Below are positions 31,623 through 38,889 of a stretch of DNA of 55,610 nt, piece after piece. Both the position numbers and the translations under genes were made by a program. Each line of letters opens with the position of its first letter. Within the stretch, counting starts at the first letter, position 1. Origin of the DNA: a virus; IMG/VR virus record IMGVR_UViG_3300043429_001367, positions 1-55,610 of that record; one strand, given 5' to 3'. Under the pieces are notes generated by a model that saw nothing but the letters and a program-made list of their open reading frames with translations, did not search any database and was not told where the DNA came from.

Positions 31623-32288
31623 ATGGGATTTCATAGTGTGGATTCACTTTTAAAAGGTATCAGCACGCTTGAGTTGGATGATAGCTATAAAAAATATGAT
31701 CTACTTGATGAGCGAAGAAAGCTGAAGATAAAGACTGCTGATTTCTGGCATCAAATGGGATGGAGCGCACGCAGGACTTTCCTTCACTTTGAAGGACAAT
31801 ATTTTCTTCCAACCGCTGAATCACTGATTCTTATCAATGACCTGATAGGCTCAATCCCTCTTAAGGATTGTCTTGAGATTGGTGCGGGCAATGGCTGGCT
31901 TGGATATCTGCTTGGAATAAAAATGACAGACAGCTATCTGCAGGATAACCCGGCGATGAAGTCGCTTTACAGTATGGTCAGTCAACCTGTTATTAAATAT
32001 GGCCTTGACGTTGAACGCATTGAAGCTGTTGAGGCAGTGAAAAAATATAGACCGCACACCGTCATTGGCTCATGGATCAGCGAAAAGAATTCGGGTGGAA
32101 ATCCCTATCTGGTTGATGAAGTTGAGATGATGAAATACTGCAAGCGATACATATTCATTGGAACTGAACATCAGCACGATTACAAAACTCTGATTAAAAA
32201 TGGCAAAGGCAGAAAATACAAGACTCCTGGCATCCTGTCGAGAGCCAAGGATGATTCTGTCAATGCGGTTTGGGTTTTTGAGAATTGA
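31623..32288 (+). CDS. Methyltransferase-like protein
   Basis: A 221-residue protein. CLEIGAGNGWLGYLLG is a clear motif I for SAM binding, and RPHTVIGSWIS fits the strand-4 region. The N-terminal 60 residues are charged and helical. Substrate unknown; unlike the 8535 enzyme it lacks the sugar-type EVAEH motif. Followed by two overlapping small genes. Confidence 0.75.
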   Translation: MGFHSVDSLLKGISTLELDDSYKKYDLLDERRKLKIKTADFWHQMGWSARRTFLHFEGQYFLPTAESLILINDLIGSIPLKDCLEIGAGNGWLGYLLGIKMTDSYLQDNPAMKSLYSMVSQPVIKYGLDVERIEAVEAVKKYRPHTVIGSWISEKNSGGNPYLVDEVEMMKYCKRYIFIGTEHQHDYKTLIKNGKGRKYKTPGILSRAKDDSVNAVWVFEN

Positions 32289-32298
32289 GAGGATTCCA

Positions 32299-32565
32299 AT
32301 GTTTAGTTTTGATGTAATAACCAAAGACTGGGGAACAGGAAAAATTGAGATAACCGGCTTCAATAGAGTTCTGTCTTTGAGGCCAACCGAAATACATCAT
32401 AAATCAGATGGTTCGCTTGATAACAAGCCTTCTTTTTGTTTTGTTCTCTCGATTCCAAACGATACTGATTTTTGTGTTTGTGGTGAAATGTCTCTTGAGA
32501 TGCTGAATAAAAGTCTTGGTCATCTCGGCTATGAAATCGTGCGAAAGAGCGGGGAAAGCTTATGA
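32299..32565 (+). CDS. Hypothetical protein
   Basis: An 88-residue protein from ATG 32299 with AGAGG upstream; the longer in-frame ORF overlaps the methyltransferase and is rejected. Beta-rich, with CVC near the middle. It overlaps the next gene by 4 bases. No family recognised. Confidence 0.65.
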   Translation: MFSFDVITKDWGTGKIEITGFNRVLSLRPTEIHHKSDGSLDNKPSFCFVLSIPNDTDFCVCGEMSLEMLNKSLGHLGYEIVRKSGESL

Positions 32566-32750
32566 GAGACTTGAATGATCATTGTGGATTTTCTGAAACA
32601 TCAGTTTGGCTTTTACCCGAGGAAGAGATAGGGATGGTTCTTGATGAACTTTTGAACCATCTCAAGCTTAAGGTCTACAGGCGAAAGATGCCTGACTCAA
32701 GCACAGCAGAATTCAAGGTTGTGTCGATTTTGGAAGAGTTGCATTGGTAA
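32562..32750 (+). CDS. Small hypothetical protein
   Basis: A 62-residue acidic protein whose start overlaps the previous stop (ATGAGA). Its 3' end overlaps the convergent gene by 38 bases, leaving no space for a terminator. No family recognised. Confidence 0.6.
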   Translation: MRDLNDHCGFSETSVWLLPEEEIGMVLDELLNHLKLKVYRRKMPDSSTAEFKVVSILEELHW

Positions 32751-32964
32751 GATAATCTTGACGAGTGATTTCCTGCCTGATCACTCTTTTGCACAGAATA
32801 CGGATCTTGGAATTTCGGACTGTTTCATTTGTTTCATCAGTTTCCGTTTTAAGAATCAGTTTCAAGGTTTCAGCAGCATATTGTTCCGGTAACAGGCGAA
32901 GAGTGAGCAGAACCAGGAATTGAGTGTCCATCTTGTCAAGGTTCGATTCAATCAGGTCTTTCAT
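32713..32964 (-). CDS. Small hypothetical helical protein
   Basis: An 83-residue protein from ATG 32964, with AAGGAG upstream located in the end of the previous gene; longer upstream frame rejected. Helical, Leu-rich, basic C-terminus. Last gene of the leftward unit from 33422. No family recognised. Confidence 0.6.
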   Translation of the reverse strand: MKDLIESNLDKMDTQFLVLLTLRLLPEQYAAETLKLILKTETDETNETVRNSKIRILCKRVIRQEITRQDYLTNATLPKSTQP

Positions 32965-32965
32965 T

Positions 32966-33142
32966 TTATTCTCCTTGGTAATTTGCAATTTCAACATGCA
33001 TGCAGCCGCACTCGACAGGAGTATCAAGATCAGCCTTGGGATACTCCTTGGCAAGTTCATCAAGGCGCTTGTTCAAATAAAACCAGCTGGCATATTCGCC
33101 GTCTTCCTTGCCGTTGATATAGAGAGTGATGAAAAAAAGCAT
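32966..33142 (-). CDS. Small hypothetical protein (58 aa)
   Basis: ATG 33142 has GGAG about 9 bases upstream. Translation begins MLFFITLYINGKEDGEYASW and ends YQGE; two Cys in VECGCMH. The stop lies 1 base before the next gene start. Real-protein composition and perfect gene spacing support it. No family recognised. Confidence 0.65.
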   Translation of the reverse strand: MLFFITLYINGKEDGEYASWFYLNKRLDELAKEYPKADLDTPVECGCMHVEIANYQGE

Positions 33143-33206
33143 TTTATTATTCTCCGATTTCAGTAAGAGACTTAAGGTAGTTCCCTTACCTTAAGTATTG
33201 TTTGGT

Positions 33207-33422
33207 TTAAAACCTGGGACGAAGATTGAGATATTTTTGATGATCTTTGATTGCCAATTCCTTGGTCTTGTATCCCATGCGGTTATTGGTAGGTGAATTG
33301 AAACCAGCATGTCCCATCGTAATAAACCAAGTTCCGTCTGGACCTTGTTTGACGGGTTCCTTGCAGCTATCACAGTAACCTTCGTTTTTGCAGTCGCTCA
33401 TCAGGTGTTCAAAGTTACTCAT
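33207..33422 (-). CDS. Small zinc-binding-type protein
   Basis: A 71-residue protein from ATG 33422 with GGAG 8 bases upstream. Contains CKNEGYCDSC, a likely zinc knuckle, and a basic C-terminus. First gene of a leftward unit, driven by the shared promoter module B. No family recognised. Confidence 0.65.
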   Translation of the reverse strand: MSNFEHLMSDCKNEGYCDSCKEPVKQGPDGTWFITMGHAGFNSPTNNRMGYKTKELAIKDHQKYLNLRPRF

Positions 33423-33444
33423 GATCATTCTCCTTTTGTCCTAC

Positions 33445-33530
33445 CAAACTCACCGCACATAAAGCTTATCGTCACTTCCAAGGATTTCTTGAGCACCTTT
33501 ACTGAAAAGTAAGAAATGAGCTTAAGTAAA
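33445..33530 (-). promoter_or_regulatory. Shared leftward upstream module, copy B
   Basis: In leftward sense: TTCTTACTTTTCAGTAAAGG, CTCAAG, 23 bases, CTTTATGTGCGGTGAGTTTGG, TAGGACAAAAGGAG. It matches copy A over about 80 bases in a different locus, with unrelated coding sequence downstream. Confidence 0.7.
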
Positions 33531-33639
33531 GGACTTTTACTTTAAGTATTGAGCTATCCCAACTCTTCACCATCACAGACAAAAAACCAGATTTTTAATT
33601 TTTATCCACAGCTTCCCGAACAGGTATTCGTTGTTTGAT

Positions 33640-33662
33640 TTGGTGTGACTTAATCAGGGAGT
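33640..33662 (+). promoter_or_regulatory. Shared rightward leader, copy 1
   Basis: TTTGGTGTGACTTAATCAGG precedes GGAG and the ATG at 33669. Almost the same block (TTTGGTGTGACTAAATGGG) precedes the gene at 36408, and a shorter form (CTTGGTGTAATATTT) precedes 30545. Position suits a promoter -10 region or a 5' leader. Confidence 0.55.
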
Positions 33663-33668
33663 TTTGCA

Positions 33669-34211
33669 ATGCGATCCTTACTTATAATCAGCCTTTTTCT
33701 GACTGCTTGTGGCAGTGAAACGGACAAAGCCTTGTCTGAAAAGATCAAGGAATATGAGACTCAGGAGAACGCCGAAGAAATTGAGGGTTCTGAGTCTGAT
33801 ACAAATGAAGAGTCAGCTGCAGAAAAATCTGATGTCCGCATTTCCCGTCCTGATGATTCAAGTCAGCTGCAGCCGGTCGCGTGCGGTGACTTTGCTGTAA
33901 AGGGTGATTTCAAGGCTTCAGTCACTCCTGACAGTGGAGTCACGCTTTCAGTCAAGATGAATGAAGAGTGCGACTTTGCCAATTTTCATTACGATGGAAA
34001 GCAACTGGAAGTGACGATGTGCAGCAACAGCACCGATTGGCTCCTGGCTCAGAAGACAGTCAAGACCAGGGTGACAGAGCTATCCATCGTGCGGTCGAAA
34101 GGTGTTTTAAGTTTTCTTTACCGCACCAATGGCAAGACGGAAACGCTCGAATACATCTCAATCAAAGGTGAGTTTGAGAATGATGCGTCAATCTGCTTTG
34201 AACAGTATTGA
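33669..34211 (+). CDS. Lipoprotein, acidic stalk
   Basis: A 180-residue protein. Signal MRSLLIISLFLTACGSETDK with lipobox LTAC. About 45 residues of Glu/Ser/Asn-rich linker precede a beta-rich domain with four Cys (ACGDF, EECDF, MCSNS, ICFEQ). Displayed on host membrane; function unknown. First of a rightward unit with an RHH regulator next. Confidence 0.85.
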   Translation: MRSLLIISLFLTACGSETDKALSEKIKEYETQENAEEIEGSESDTNEESAAEKSDVRISRPDDSSQLQPVACGDFAVKGDFKASVTPDSGVTLSVKMNEECDFANFHYDGKQLEVTMCSNSTDWLLAQKTVKTRVTELSIVRSKGVLSFLYRTNGKTETLEYISIKGEFENDASICFEQY

Positions 34212-34219
34212 GGTTTGTC

Positions 34220-34447
34220 ATGTCAGACAAACCCACTCTCAAAAAGTTCAGAAAAGACGTGGGCTTGACCGATCAGGAGCCAGCCGATATTGGCAGACCA
34301 CCGCTCGAAAAAGGTCGCAAAAGTATAAAAACTTCGATTGTCCTGAGTCAAAGCCTATGGGAAGACATAGGTCCAAAACTTGAATTGCATGGGGACCTGT
34401 CAAAATATGTCAGATACCTCATCAAACGTGACCTGGGAAAGGATTGA
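34220..34447 (+). CDS. Ribbon-helix-helix-like regulator
   Basis: A 75-residue protein from ATG 34220 (GAGG upstream). The C-terminal half KTSIVLSQSLWEDIGPKLEL plus DLSKYVRYLIKRDL has the strand-helix-helix pattern of RHH proteins, similar in style to the 21298 protein. N-terminal 30 residues are basic and disordered. Likely controls the neighbouring genes. Confidence 0.65.
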   Translation: MSDKPTLKKFRKDVGLTDQEPADIGRPPLEKGRKSIKTSIVLSQSLWEDIGPKLELHGDLSKYVRYLIKRDLGKD

Positions 34448-34450
34448 ACC

Positions 34451-34942
34451 ATGTTTGCGGTTTGGAATGGAAAAAAACTTGATTTCATCTCATGTGAAAA
34501 CGATAGCACTGTGATTTTTAACACAGCAAGAAAAACTCTTGATGATGCCTATCTTGAGATGCTTCCCAAAGCATATATCAACGCAAGCCGCATGATGAGT
34601 CTTTGTAATGCAGCGGGCATTGCTGTTCTTTGTGATGAGGATGGACTTCAGAAAAAACTTCCCGTCACGCTGGAACTGAATGGTTTCAGGCTCGTTGGCT
34701 CTGTTGTCTTCCTTGCCCTTTCTGGCAATGAGTTTCAATCCCTGAGTGAAAGTCAGATGAAACTTCTCTCAGAACAGTTTGAACCTTTAACAAAACATGC
34801 TGAATCAGAAATCACCATTAAAGTTCTCAACAGTCTTATCAAATTTATGGACGAGGAATGTGACAAAAAAGGAACTACAAGAGATGCGTTCATTGAGGAT
34901 TTGATTTCAAACTATAGGGCATATGTAAATGAGCAGGATTGA
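34451..34942 (+). CDS. Hypothetical protein
   Basis: A 163-residue alpha/beta protein, with two Cys in ISCEND and SLCNAAG and an acidic helical end. It follows the RHH gene by 3 bases. No family recognised. Confidence 0.65.
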   Translation: MFAVWNGKKLDFISCENDSTVIFNTARKTLDDAYLEMLPKAYINASRMMSLCNAAGIAVLCDEDGLQKKLPVTLELNGFRLVGSVVFLALSGNEFQSLSESQMKLLSEQFEPLTKHAESEITIKVLNSLIKFMDEECDKKGTTRDAFIEDLISNYRAYVNEQD

Positions 34943-34952
34943 AACAAATCAA

Positions 34953-35789
34953 ATGAAACACCTTGTTATTGGTGCGGGCAATCTTGGGATCGACCTTTTT
35001 AATCAACTTAAAAAAAATGGTTTGAACGTAAGTACGTGCTCACGTTCAACAGGCTGGAATATACAACATCTGAGACAGCGTGACGATTTTTTGCAGTATG
35101 CAAAAACTTTTGATGTTGTCTGGTATTGCGTTGGATTTGGTTCGATCAAAGAAGCTATGGAAGATGCTTACGGCGCTCATCAGATTCATTTGGAAATACC
35201 TGCGCAGCTTATTGCTGTTTGTCCTTATGTTGTTTTCTTTAGTTCTGACTATGTTGCCGATGAAAGATTTCCTAAATCCAATGATGTGCATGCTTCAAAG
35301 ATGAGAAGCCATTACGCGCATTTGAAATGGAGAATGGAATGTGCGGTTAATCAGTCAGAGAATGCTACAGCAATCCGTGTAGGTTCTCTTTACGGCTCAC
35401 ATAAACCCATGTCCACTTTTCCTGGAAAACTGCTGAAAAACATGCAGGAAAAAACTCTTGTGAAGCTTCCATTAAATTTGGTAACTCCAACCTCAACATC
35501 GTGGTTAAGCGAAATACTTGTGCAAAACTTTGATCGGTTATACAGGAATCCCGAAGGCCAACATATCCATCATGCAGCACCGCATGGATTTGTGACTGTG
35601 CGTGAATGGGGTTCGATGATTCTTGGACAGCCGATGAATAACGACGACACGTTCTTTGATTACGAAAGACCGCTGCTCAGTTGTCTTGATACAAGCTTCG
35701 CTTCACATCAAACTCATTGGCTGCAGAGATGGAGTGAGGAATGGAATATGTCGTTGCGCGAGAGGATTTTGAAAAGCTTGCAGAGCTAA
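34953..35789 (+). CDS. NAD(P)-dependent sugar reductase/epimerase-like (extended SDR)
   Basis: A 278-residue protein (ATG 34929 would add 8 residues). HLVIGAGNLG at the N-terminus is the GxGxxG Rossmann loop; VFFSSDYVAD matches the conserved 'STDYVFDG' of RmlD-type dTDP-4-dehydrorhamnose reductases; YAHLK (121-125) is the catalytic YxxxK; RVGSLYG and VTPTSTSWLSE follow as in RmlD. It likely reduces or epimerises a nucleotide sugar used by the phage or host polysaccharide genes. Substrate inferred only. Confidence 0.8.
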   Translation: MKHLVIGAGNLGIDLFNQLKKNGLNVSTCSRSTGWNIQHLRQRDDFLQYAKTFDVVWYCVGFGSIKEAMEDAYGAHQIHLEIPAQLIAVCPYVVFFSSDYVADERFPKSNDVHASKMRSHYAHLKWRMECAVNQSENATAIRVGSLYGSHKPMSTFPGKLLKNMQEKTLVKLPLNLVTPTSTSWLSEILVQNFDRLYRNPEGQHIHHAAPHGFVTVREWGSMILGQPMNNDDTFFDYERPLLSCLDTSFASHQTHWLQRWSEEWNMSLRERILKSLQS

Positions 35790-36319
35790 AAGGCGCTTCG
35801 GAGTGGGCAAGAGCAAACGGACTGAGCCAGGATCGGGAGTCCTATGAGAGAGCCTATTACAAATTATACCGTAAAATTCTTGCGCGTCCCCATTGGTCAA
35901 ACCCTTGGAGTAAATACATGAAAAAAATTTACATCATGCACCTTGATCAGAACGAAGTGAAACACCTTCCCCTGGTTTTCTTTGATGCGACATACGATGA
36001 TTTATGCAGTCTTGAAAAGGAGTTCAAGAAAAGCAAAGGTCTGAAAGACTGCTTTGATAACTCCGAAGTCAAAGAGATTGTGATAACGATCTATCGTCCC
36101 AAGGACCAGGACGCACTGAGAAGGCATATAGCAGGTGTCAAGGAAGAGATGTCGATGGAAACTTTGAAAGGGGTTTGTTCGCAGATAGCAAACGGTCTTC
36201 AGATTCACCTGACGTGGCATACAAACGCAGAGTTTCAAAAAATCGTGCCAATGAACAAGGCTGATAGGGATCTTCTGAAGGCCATGATCGGCACCGGCAA
36301 ATCAAAGCCTGTAATATGA
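35741..36319 (+). CDS. Hypothetical protein
   Basis: A 192-residue protein; ATG 35741 has GGAGTGAGGA upstream. The first 60 residues are helical (KLAELKGASEWARANG), then a possible second start (ATG 35918, MKKIYIMHLDQ) begins an alpha/beta domain. It overlaps the reductase gene by 49 bases. Could be two domains or a shorter protein from 35918. No family recognised. Confidence 0.6.
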   Translation: MEYVVAREDFEKLAELKGASEWARANGLSQDRESYERAYYKLYRKILARPHWSNPWSKYMKKIYIMHLDQNEVKHLPLVFFDATYDDLCSLEKEFKKSKGLKDCFDNSEVKEIVITIYRPKDQDALRRHIAGVKEEMSMETLKGVCSQIANGLQIHLTWHTNAEFQKIVPMNKADRDLLKAMIGTGKSKPVI

Positions 36320-36383
36320 TTTTTGGTAATGATCCTAAAGTTTTTCCTGGATCTTCCGATTAGATTCCCAGTGTCTGGTTTGG

Positions 36384-36405
36384 TGTGACTAAATGGGAGT
36401 CTTTC
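36384..36405 (+). promoter_or_regulatory. Shared rightward leader, copy 2
   Basis: TTTGGTGTGACTAAATGGG just before the gene at 36408, matching the leader at 33640 in 16 of about 19 positions. GGGAGT within it acts as SD. Confidence 0.5.
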
Positions 36406-36407
36406 AA

Positions 36408-36608
36408 ATGAAAAGCATTTGCATGTTCTGTGGCAGAAATCATAAGGCAAAACGTCCGCTTGCATGTGAAATCAAAGGAGCCGCATCAGGTGCTTTGATG
36501 GACAGTATCGAACCAGGAACGGCTATGCTCATTCTCGACAAAAGTAAATTCCTGTCTGATCTTGAAAAACGAATGAAAAAAGTCATTCGTTCTCAAAAAA
36601 CAAAGTAA
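36408..36608 (+). CDS. Small Cys-pair protein
   Basis: A 66-residue protein from ATG 36408, with GGGAG about 9 bases upstream. CMFCGRNHKAKRPLAC could bind zinc. C-terminus is basic. No family recognised. Confidence 0.6.
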   Translation: MKSICMFCGRNHKAKRPLACEIKGAASGALMDSIEPGTAMLILDKSKFLSDLEKRMKKVIRSQKTK

Positions 36609-36670
36609 TCACTTTTTTGAAATCAAAGGACTGATTTCCATTCGACCATGAGGGCACCTGTGAGGGCTTT

Positions 36671-37135
36671 ATGGGACTGTGGAAAGAACAATATCAAATT
36701 GGTCGCAACATCTATTATGCGATCAACTGCAATCGCTGGAACCCGGAAGGACGGATTTTGAAGATGAATCCGACTCTGAAGGAAATTGATACGATGTTCC
36801 GAAAGTTCCGCAAAAGCCTCAAGAAGTTTCAGAGGGACCGGCTTTTAAAAAAGGATGGTCCGGTTTATATCCCAAACATCGACCGCTCCCATGACAGCTA
36901 TTGGCCTATCCCAATCCGAGGCGATAAGGCTTACCAATTCCGTCTTTCTGACATCGTTTATGCCAAATGGGTGATGAAAAATCATCGGGAACTTTTCCTT
37001 AAGCTTCTCGACTGGAACAACCTCGATTACTGCGTGAAGCTGCTCAGGAACAAAAAACTGAAATCACCAAAACTCACTGCACAGATAATTTTTGCTGTCT
37101 GGCAATTTCAATCAGAGAATTTCACTCCGACTTGA
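36671..37135 (+). CDS. Hypothetical basic protein
   Basis: A 154-residue protein, highly basic and aromatic (IGRNIYYAINCNRW; FRKFRKSLKKFQRDRLLKK). Possibly nucleic-acid binding. No family recognised; located just upstream of the head module. Confidence 0.7.
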   Translation: MGLWKEQYQIGRNIYYAINCNRWNPEGRILKMNPTLKEIDTMFRKFRKSLKKFQRDRLLKKDGPVYIPNIDRSHDSYWPIPIRGDKAYQFRLSDIVYAKWVMKNHRELFLKLLDWNNLDYCVKLLRNKKLKSPKLTAQIIFAVWQFQSENFTPT

Positions 37136-37172
37136 GTTATAACATGCCAGTAATGCTGAAAAGGATTCAGTG

Positions 37173-37460
37173 ATGCGCATGTCAAAAGAGGAAATTCTGT
37201 TTTATCGGTCAACAGGCATTCCTGATGATCTTCAAGTCTACATGGCTAACATAGCGGGTTTGACTCAAAGCCTTGATTCCCAAACCGATGAAACCCGCAG
37301 GGCTGAGTTGAAACAGGAAATCATCAAATTACTGACTGACGCCAAAGACAGAGCCGATCACTATTACATGAAACGCATCAAGGACTTTGGCATTCACAAC
37401 ATGCGTCTCAGAAAACTTTCCGAGTCCTTTTCCGAACTCATCTTTCAATTCCGCACCTGA
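37173..37460 (+). CDS. Hypothetical helical protein
   Basis: A 95-residue protein from ATG 37173 (GTG 37170 also in frame). Coiled-coil-like and acidic/basic balanced. Its stop is 17 bases before a dyad repeat. No family recognised. Confidence 0.65.
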   Translation: MRMSKEEILFYRSTGIPDDLQVYMANIAGLTQSLDSQTDETRRAELKQEIIKLLTDAKDRADHYYMKRIKDFGIHNMRLRKLSESFSELIFQFRT

Positions 37461-37477
37461 CTGCAGCCTTCCTTCCA

Positions 37478-37495
37478 AGTGAACTTGAATTCAGT
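37478..37495. repeat. 18-bp dyad repeat, copy 4
   Basis: AGTGAACTTGAATTCAGT lies in the 170-base gap upstream of the head genes, just before a promoter-like sequence. It is the best placed copy for controlling transcription, here of the capsid operon. Confidence 0.75.
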
Positions 37496-37502
37496 TTTTG
37501 CT

Positions 37503-37532
37503 TTCGCTCCCCTTTGTCAAAAGGGCTATAAT
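37503..37532 (+). promoter_or_regulatory. Candidate promoter of the head operon
   Basis: TTCGCT (37503-37508), 18 bases, TATAAT (37527-37532). The dyad at 37478 lies directly upstream of the -35. A terminator-like hairpin follows about 40 bases later, which could attenuate. Confidence 0.55.
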
Positions 37533-37569
37533 TTTAAATAGGCAAATTGTTGGGGAATCCTAACCGCAC

Positions 37570-37598
37570 ACAAAGCACATAACCTTGGTGCTTTTTTT
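37570..37598 (+). terminator. Terminator or attenuator before head genes
   Basis: AAAGCAC pairs with GTGCTTT around ATAACCTTG, followed by TTTTTG. It lies downstream of the candidate promoter and upstream of the gene at 37634, so it could limit read-through of leader transcripts. Confidence 0.55.
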
Positions 37599-37633
37599 GC
37601 CTTTCAACCAGTCCACCAGCGGAAGGTATTAAA

Positions 37634-38875
37634 ATGCAGCACTTCAGAAAAGTCACGACTCTGGCAGAAGACTTTGCTGCCATGGGACTCGCGGAAAAAC
37701 GTTCCGATTATAGTTTCTTCCCAAGTGAAATTGCTGATCCCAAGGAAGTCACTGAGTCGGTTGAGGAAGGCTTGACTCTGCAGCGGACCAAGAAAATGAC
37801 TCCTGGCGAAAAAGCCAAAGCCAGACGTTACCGCACAAAAAACAAAGCCAAGCTTTCCCGGCAAAAAGCCATTCGTGACCGCAAGCCGCAAACTCAGGCT
37901 CGCAAAGCACGGCAATCAAAACTTAAAGGCGATCGGACTGCAGGTCCACGTCGCAGATTTGTATTGGCTCAGGATATGTCAAACATGAGGGAACAAATGA
38001 AGGCTTTGCAAGAGCTTAGAACACTCCATAGCGCCAACTCGAATAAGAAAATTGAGAACAAGCATCTCGTTGAAAGTCTTGAGCGCATTATTTCCAATGC
38101 TCAAATCCTCTGCCGTAAATATGCAGTGCTGGAAGAAATCAAGGCAGGTTCCCTGCGTGAATCAGTCAATGTTCCAGTCGAGTATCCTGGGCTGTCGGTT
38201 GACTGGGAAAATCCTGATGCTCCAAACATCAATCCAGCTGGCAAGGACATGGACGCCACGGATTATGCAAAGGACTCCAAACTCAAAGGCAACGTCAAAG
38301 CCGAAGACGACATGGACCCATCCGATAATCAGGAATGGTGGGTTGACGTTGATTCCGGTGAATCCGATTCGGGTGAATGCGACGACGATATGGAAGTCGA
38401 TGATTCCGATGATATGGAAGTCGATATGGGTGACGATATGTCGGGTGAAGATGAACTTGACGTATCCATGGATGACGAAATGGGTGACGACGATGAAATC
38501 GAACTCGATTTCTCGGTCGATGATGAAGAAGAAATGCCGATGGAGTCCAAGCGGGTGGACCTGTCTTACGAAATGGCAAAACTCCGCACCGAAGCTGAAG
38601 ATGTGCTGGCAAAAATGAAGACCAGTGTTCTTTCCCCAGCTGATGCTGCTTCGATTGTGAAAGACATGGTGATCTATCTCGGTGGAGCGATGAAAGCTTA
38701 TATCGACTTGGCCGCTCAGGTGTCCAGTCAGTATCAGCAAGGTCCCTATGCAGGTGAAGGTGAACTTCAGCAGGAACCAGCTGCTCCTGAAGACAACAAG
38801 AACGTAAACAAGTACGTTGGCCAGGAAGCACCACCTGAAGCCGGTCATTCCCCAGAAATCTACAAGCTGAAGTAA
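37634..38875 (+). CDS. Putative prohead core/scaffold protein
   Basis: A 413-residue protein upstream of the prohead protease and capsid genes. N-terminal half is strongly basic (ARRYRTKNKAKLSRQKAIRD), then helical, then an extremely acidic stretch around residues 230-300 (DDMEVDDSDDMEVDMGDDMS), then helices and a Pro/Gln tail. Charge-segregated proteins next to gp21/gp23-type genes are typical prohead core components that fill the prohead and are degraded by the protease. Inference from position and composition. Confidence 0.6.
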   Translation: MQHFRKVTTLAEDFAAMGLAEKRSDYSFFPSEIADPKEVTESVEEGLTLQRTKKMTPGEKAKARRYRTKNKAKLSRQKAIRDRKPQTQARKARQSKLKGDRTAGPRRRFVLAQDMSNMREQMKALQELRTLHSANSNKKIENKHLVESLERIISNAQILCRKYAVLEEIKAGSLRESVNVPVEYPGLSVDWENPDAPNINPAGKDMDATDYAKDSKLKGNVKAEDDMDPSDNQEWWVDVDSGESDSGECDDDMEVDDSDDMEVDMGDDMSGEDELDVSMDDEMGDDDEIELDFSVDDEEEMPMESKRVDLSYEMAKLRTEAEDVLAKMKTSVLSPADAASIVKDMVIYLGGAMKAYIDLAAQVSSQYQQGPYAGEGELQQEPAAPEDNKNVNKYVGQEAPPEAGHSPEIYKLK

Positions 38876-38889
38876 GAAAGGGGATAACG

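Noticed and set aside
33602-33610. TTATCCACA, a perfect DnaA-box
   Set aside because: Single copy in an AT-rich gap; a 9-mer is expected about 0.4 times by chance and no cluster or DUE-like repeats accompany it, so no origin is called.
38162-38848. Minus-strand frames opposite the acidic core gene
   Set aside because: His/Ile/Phe-rich translation is the complement of GAT/GAA codons; no start signals.
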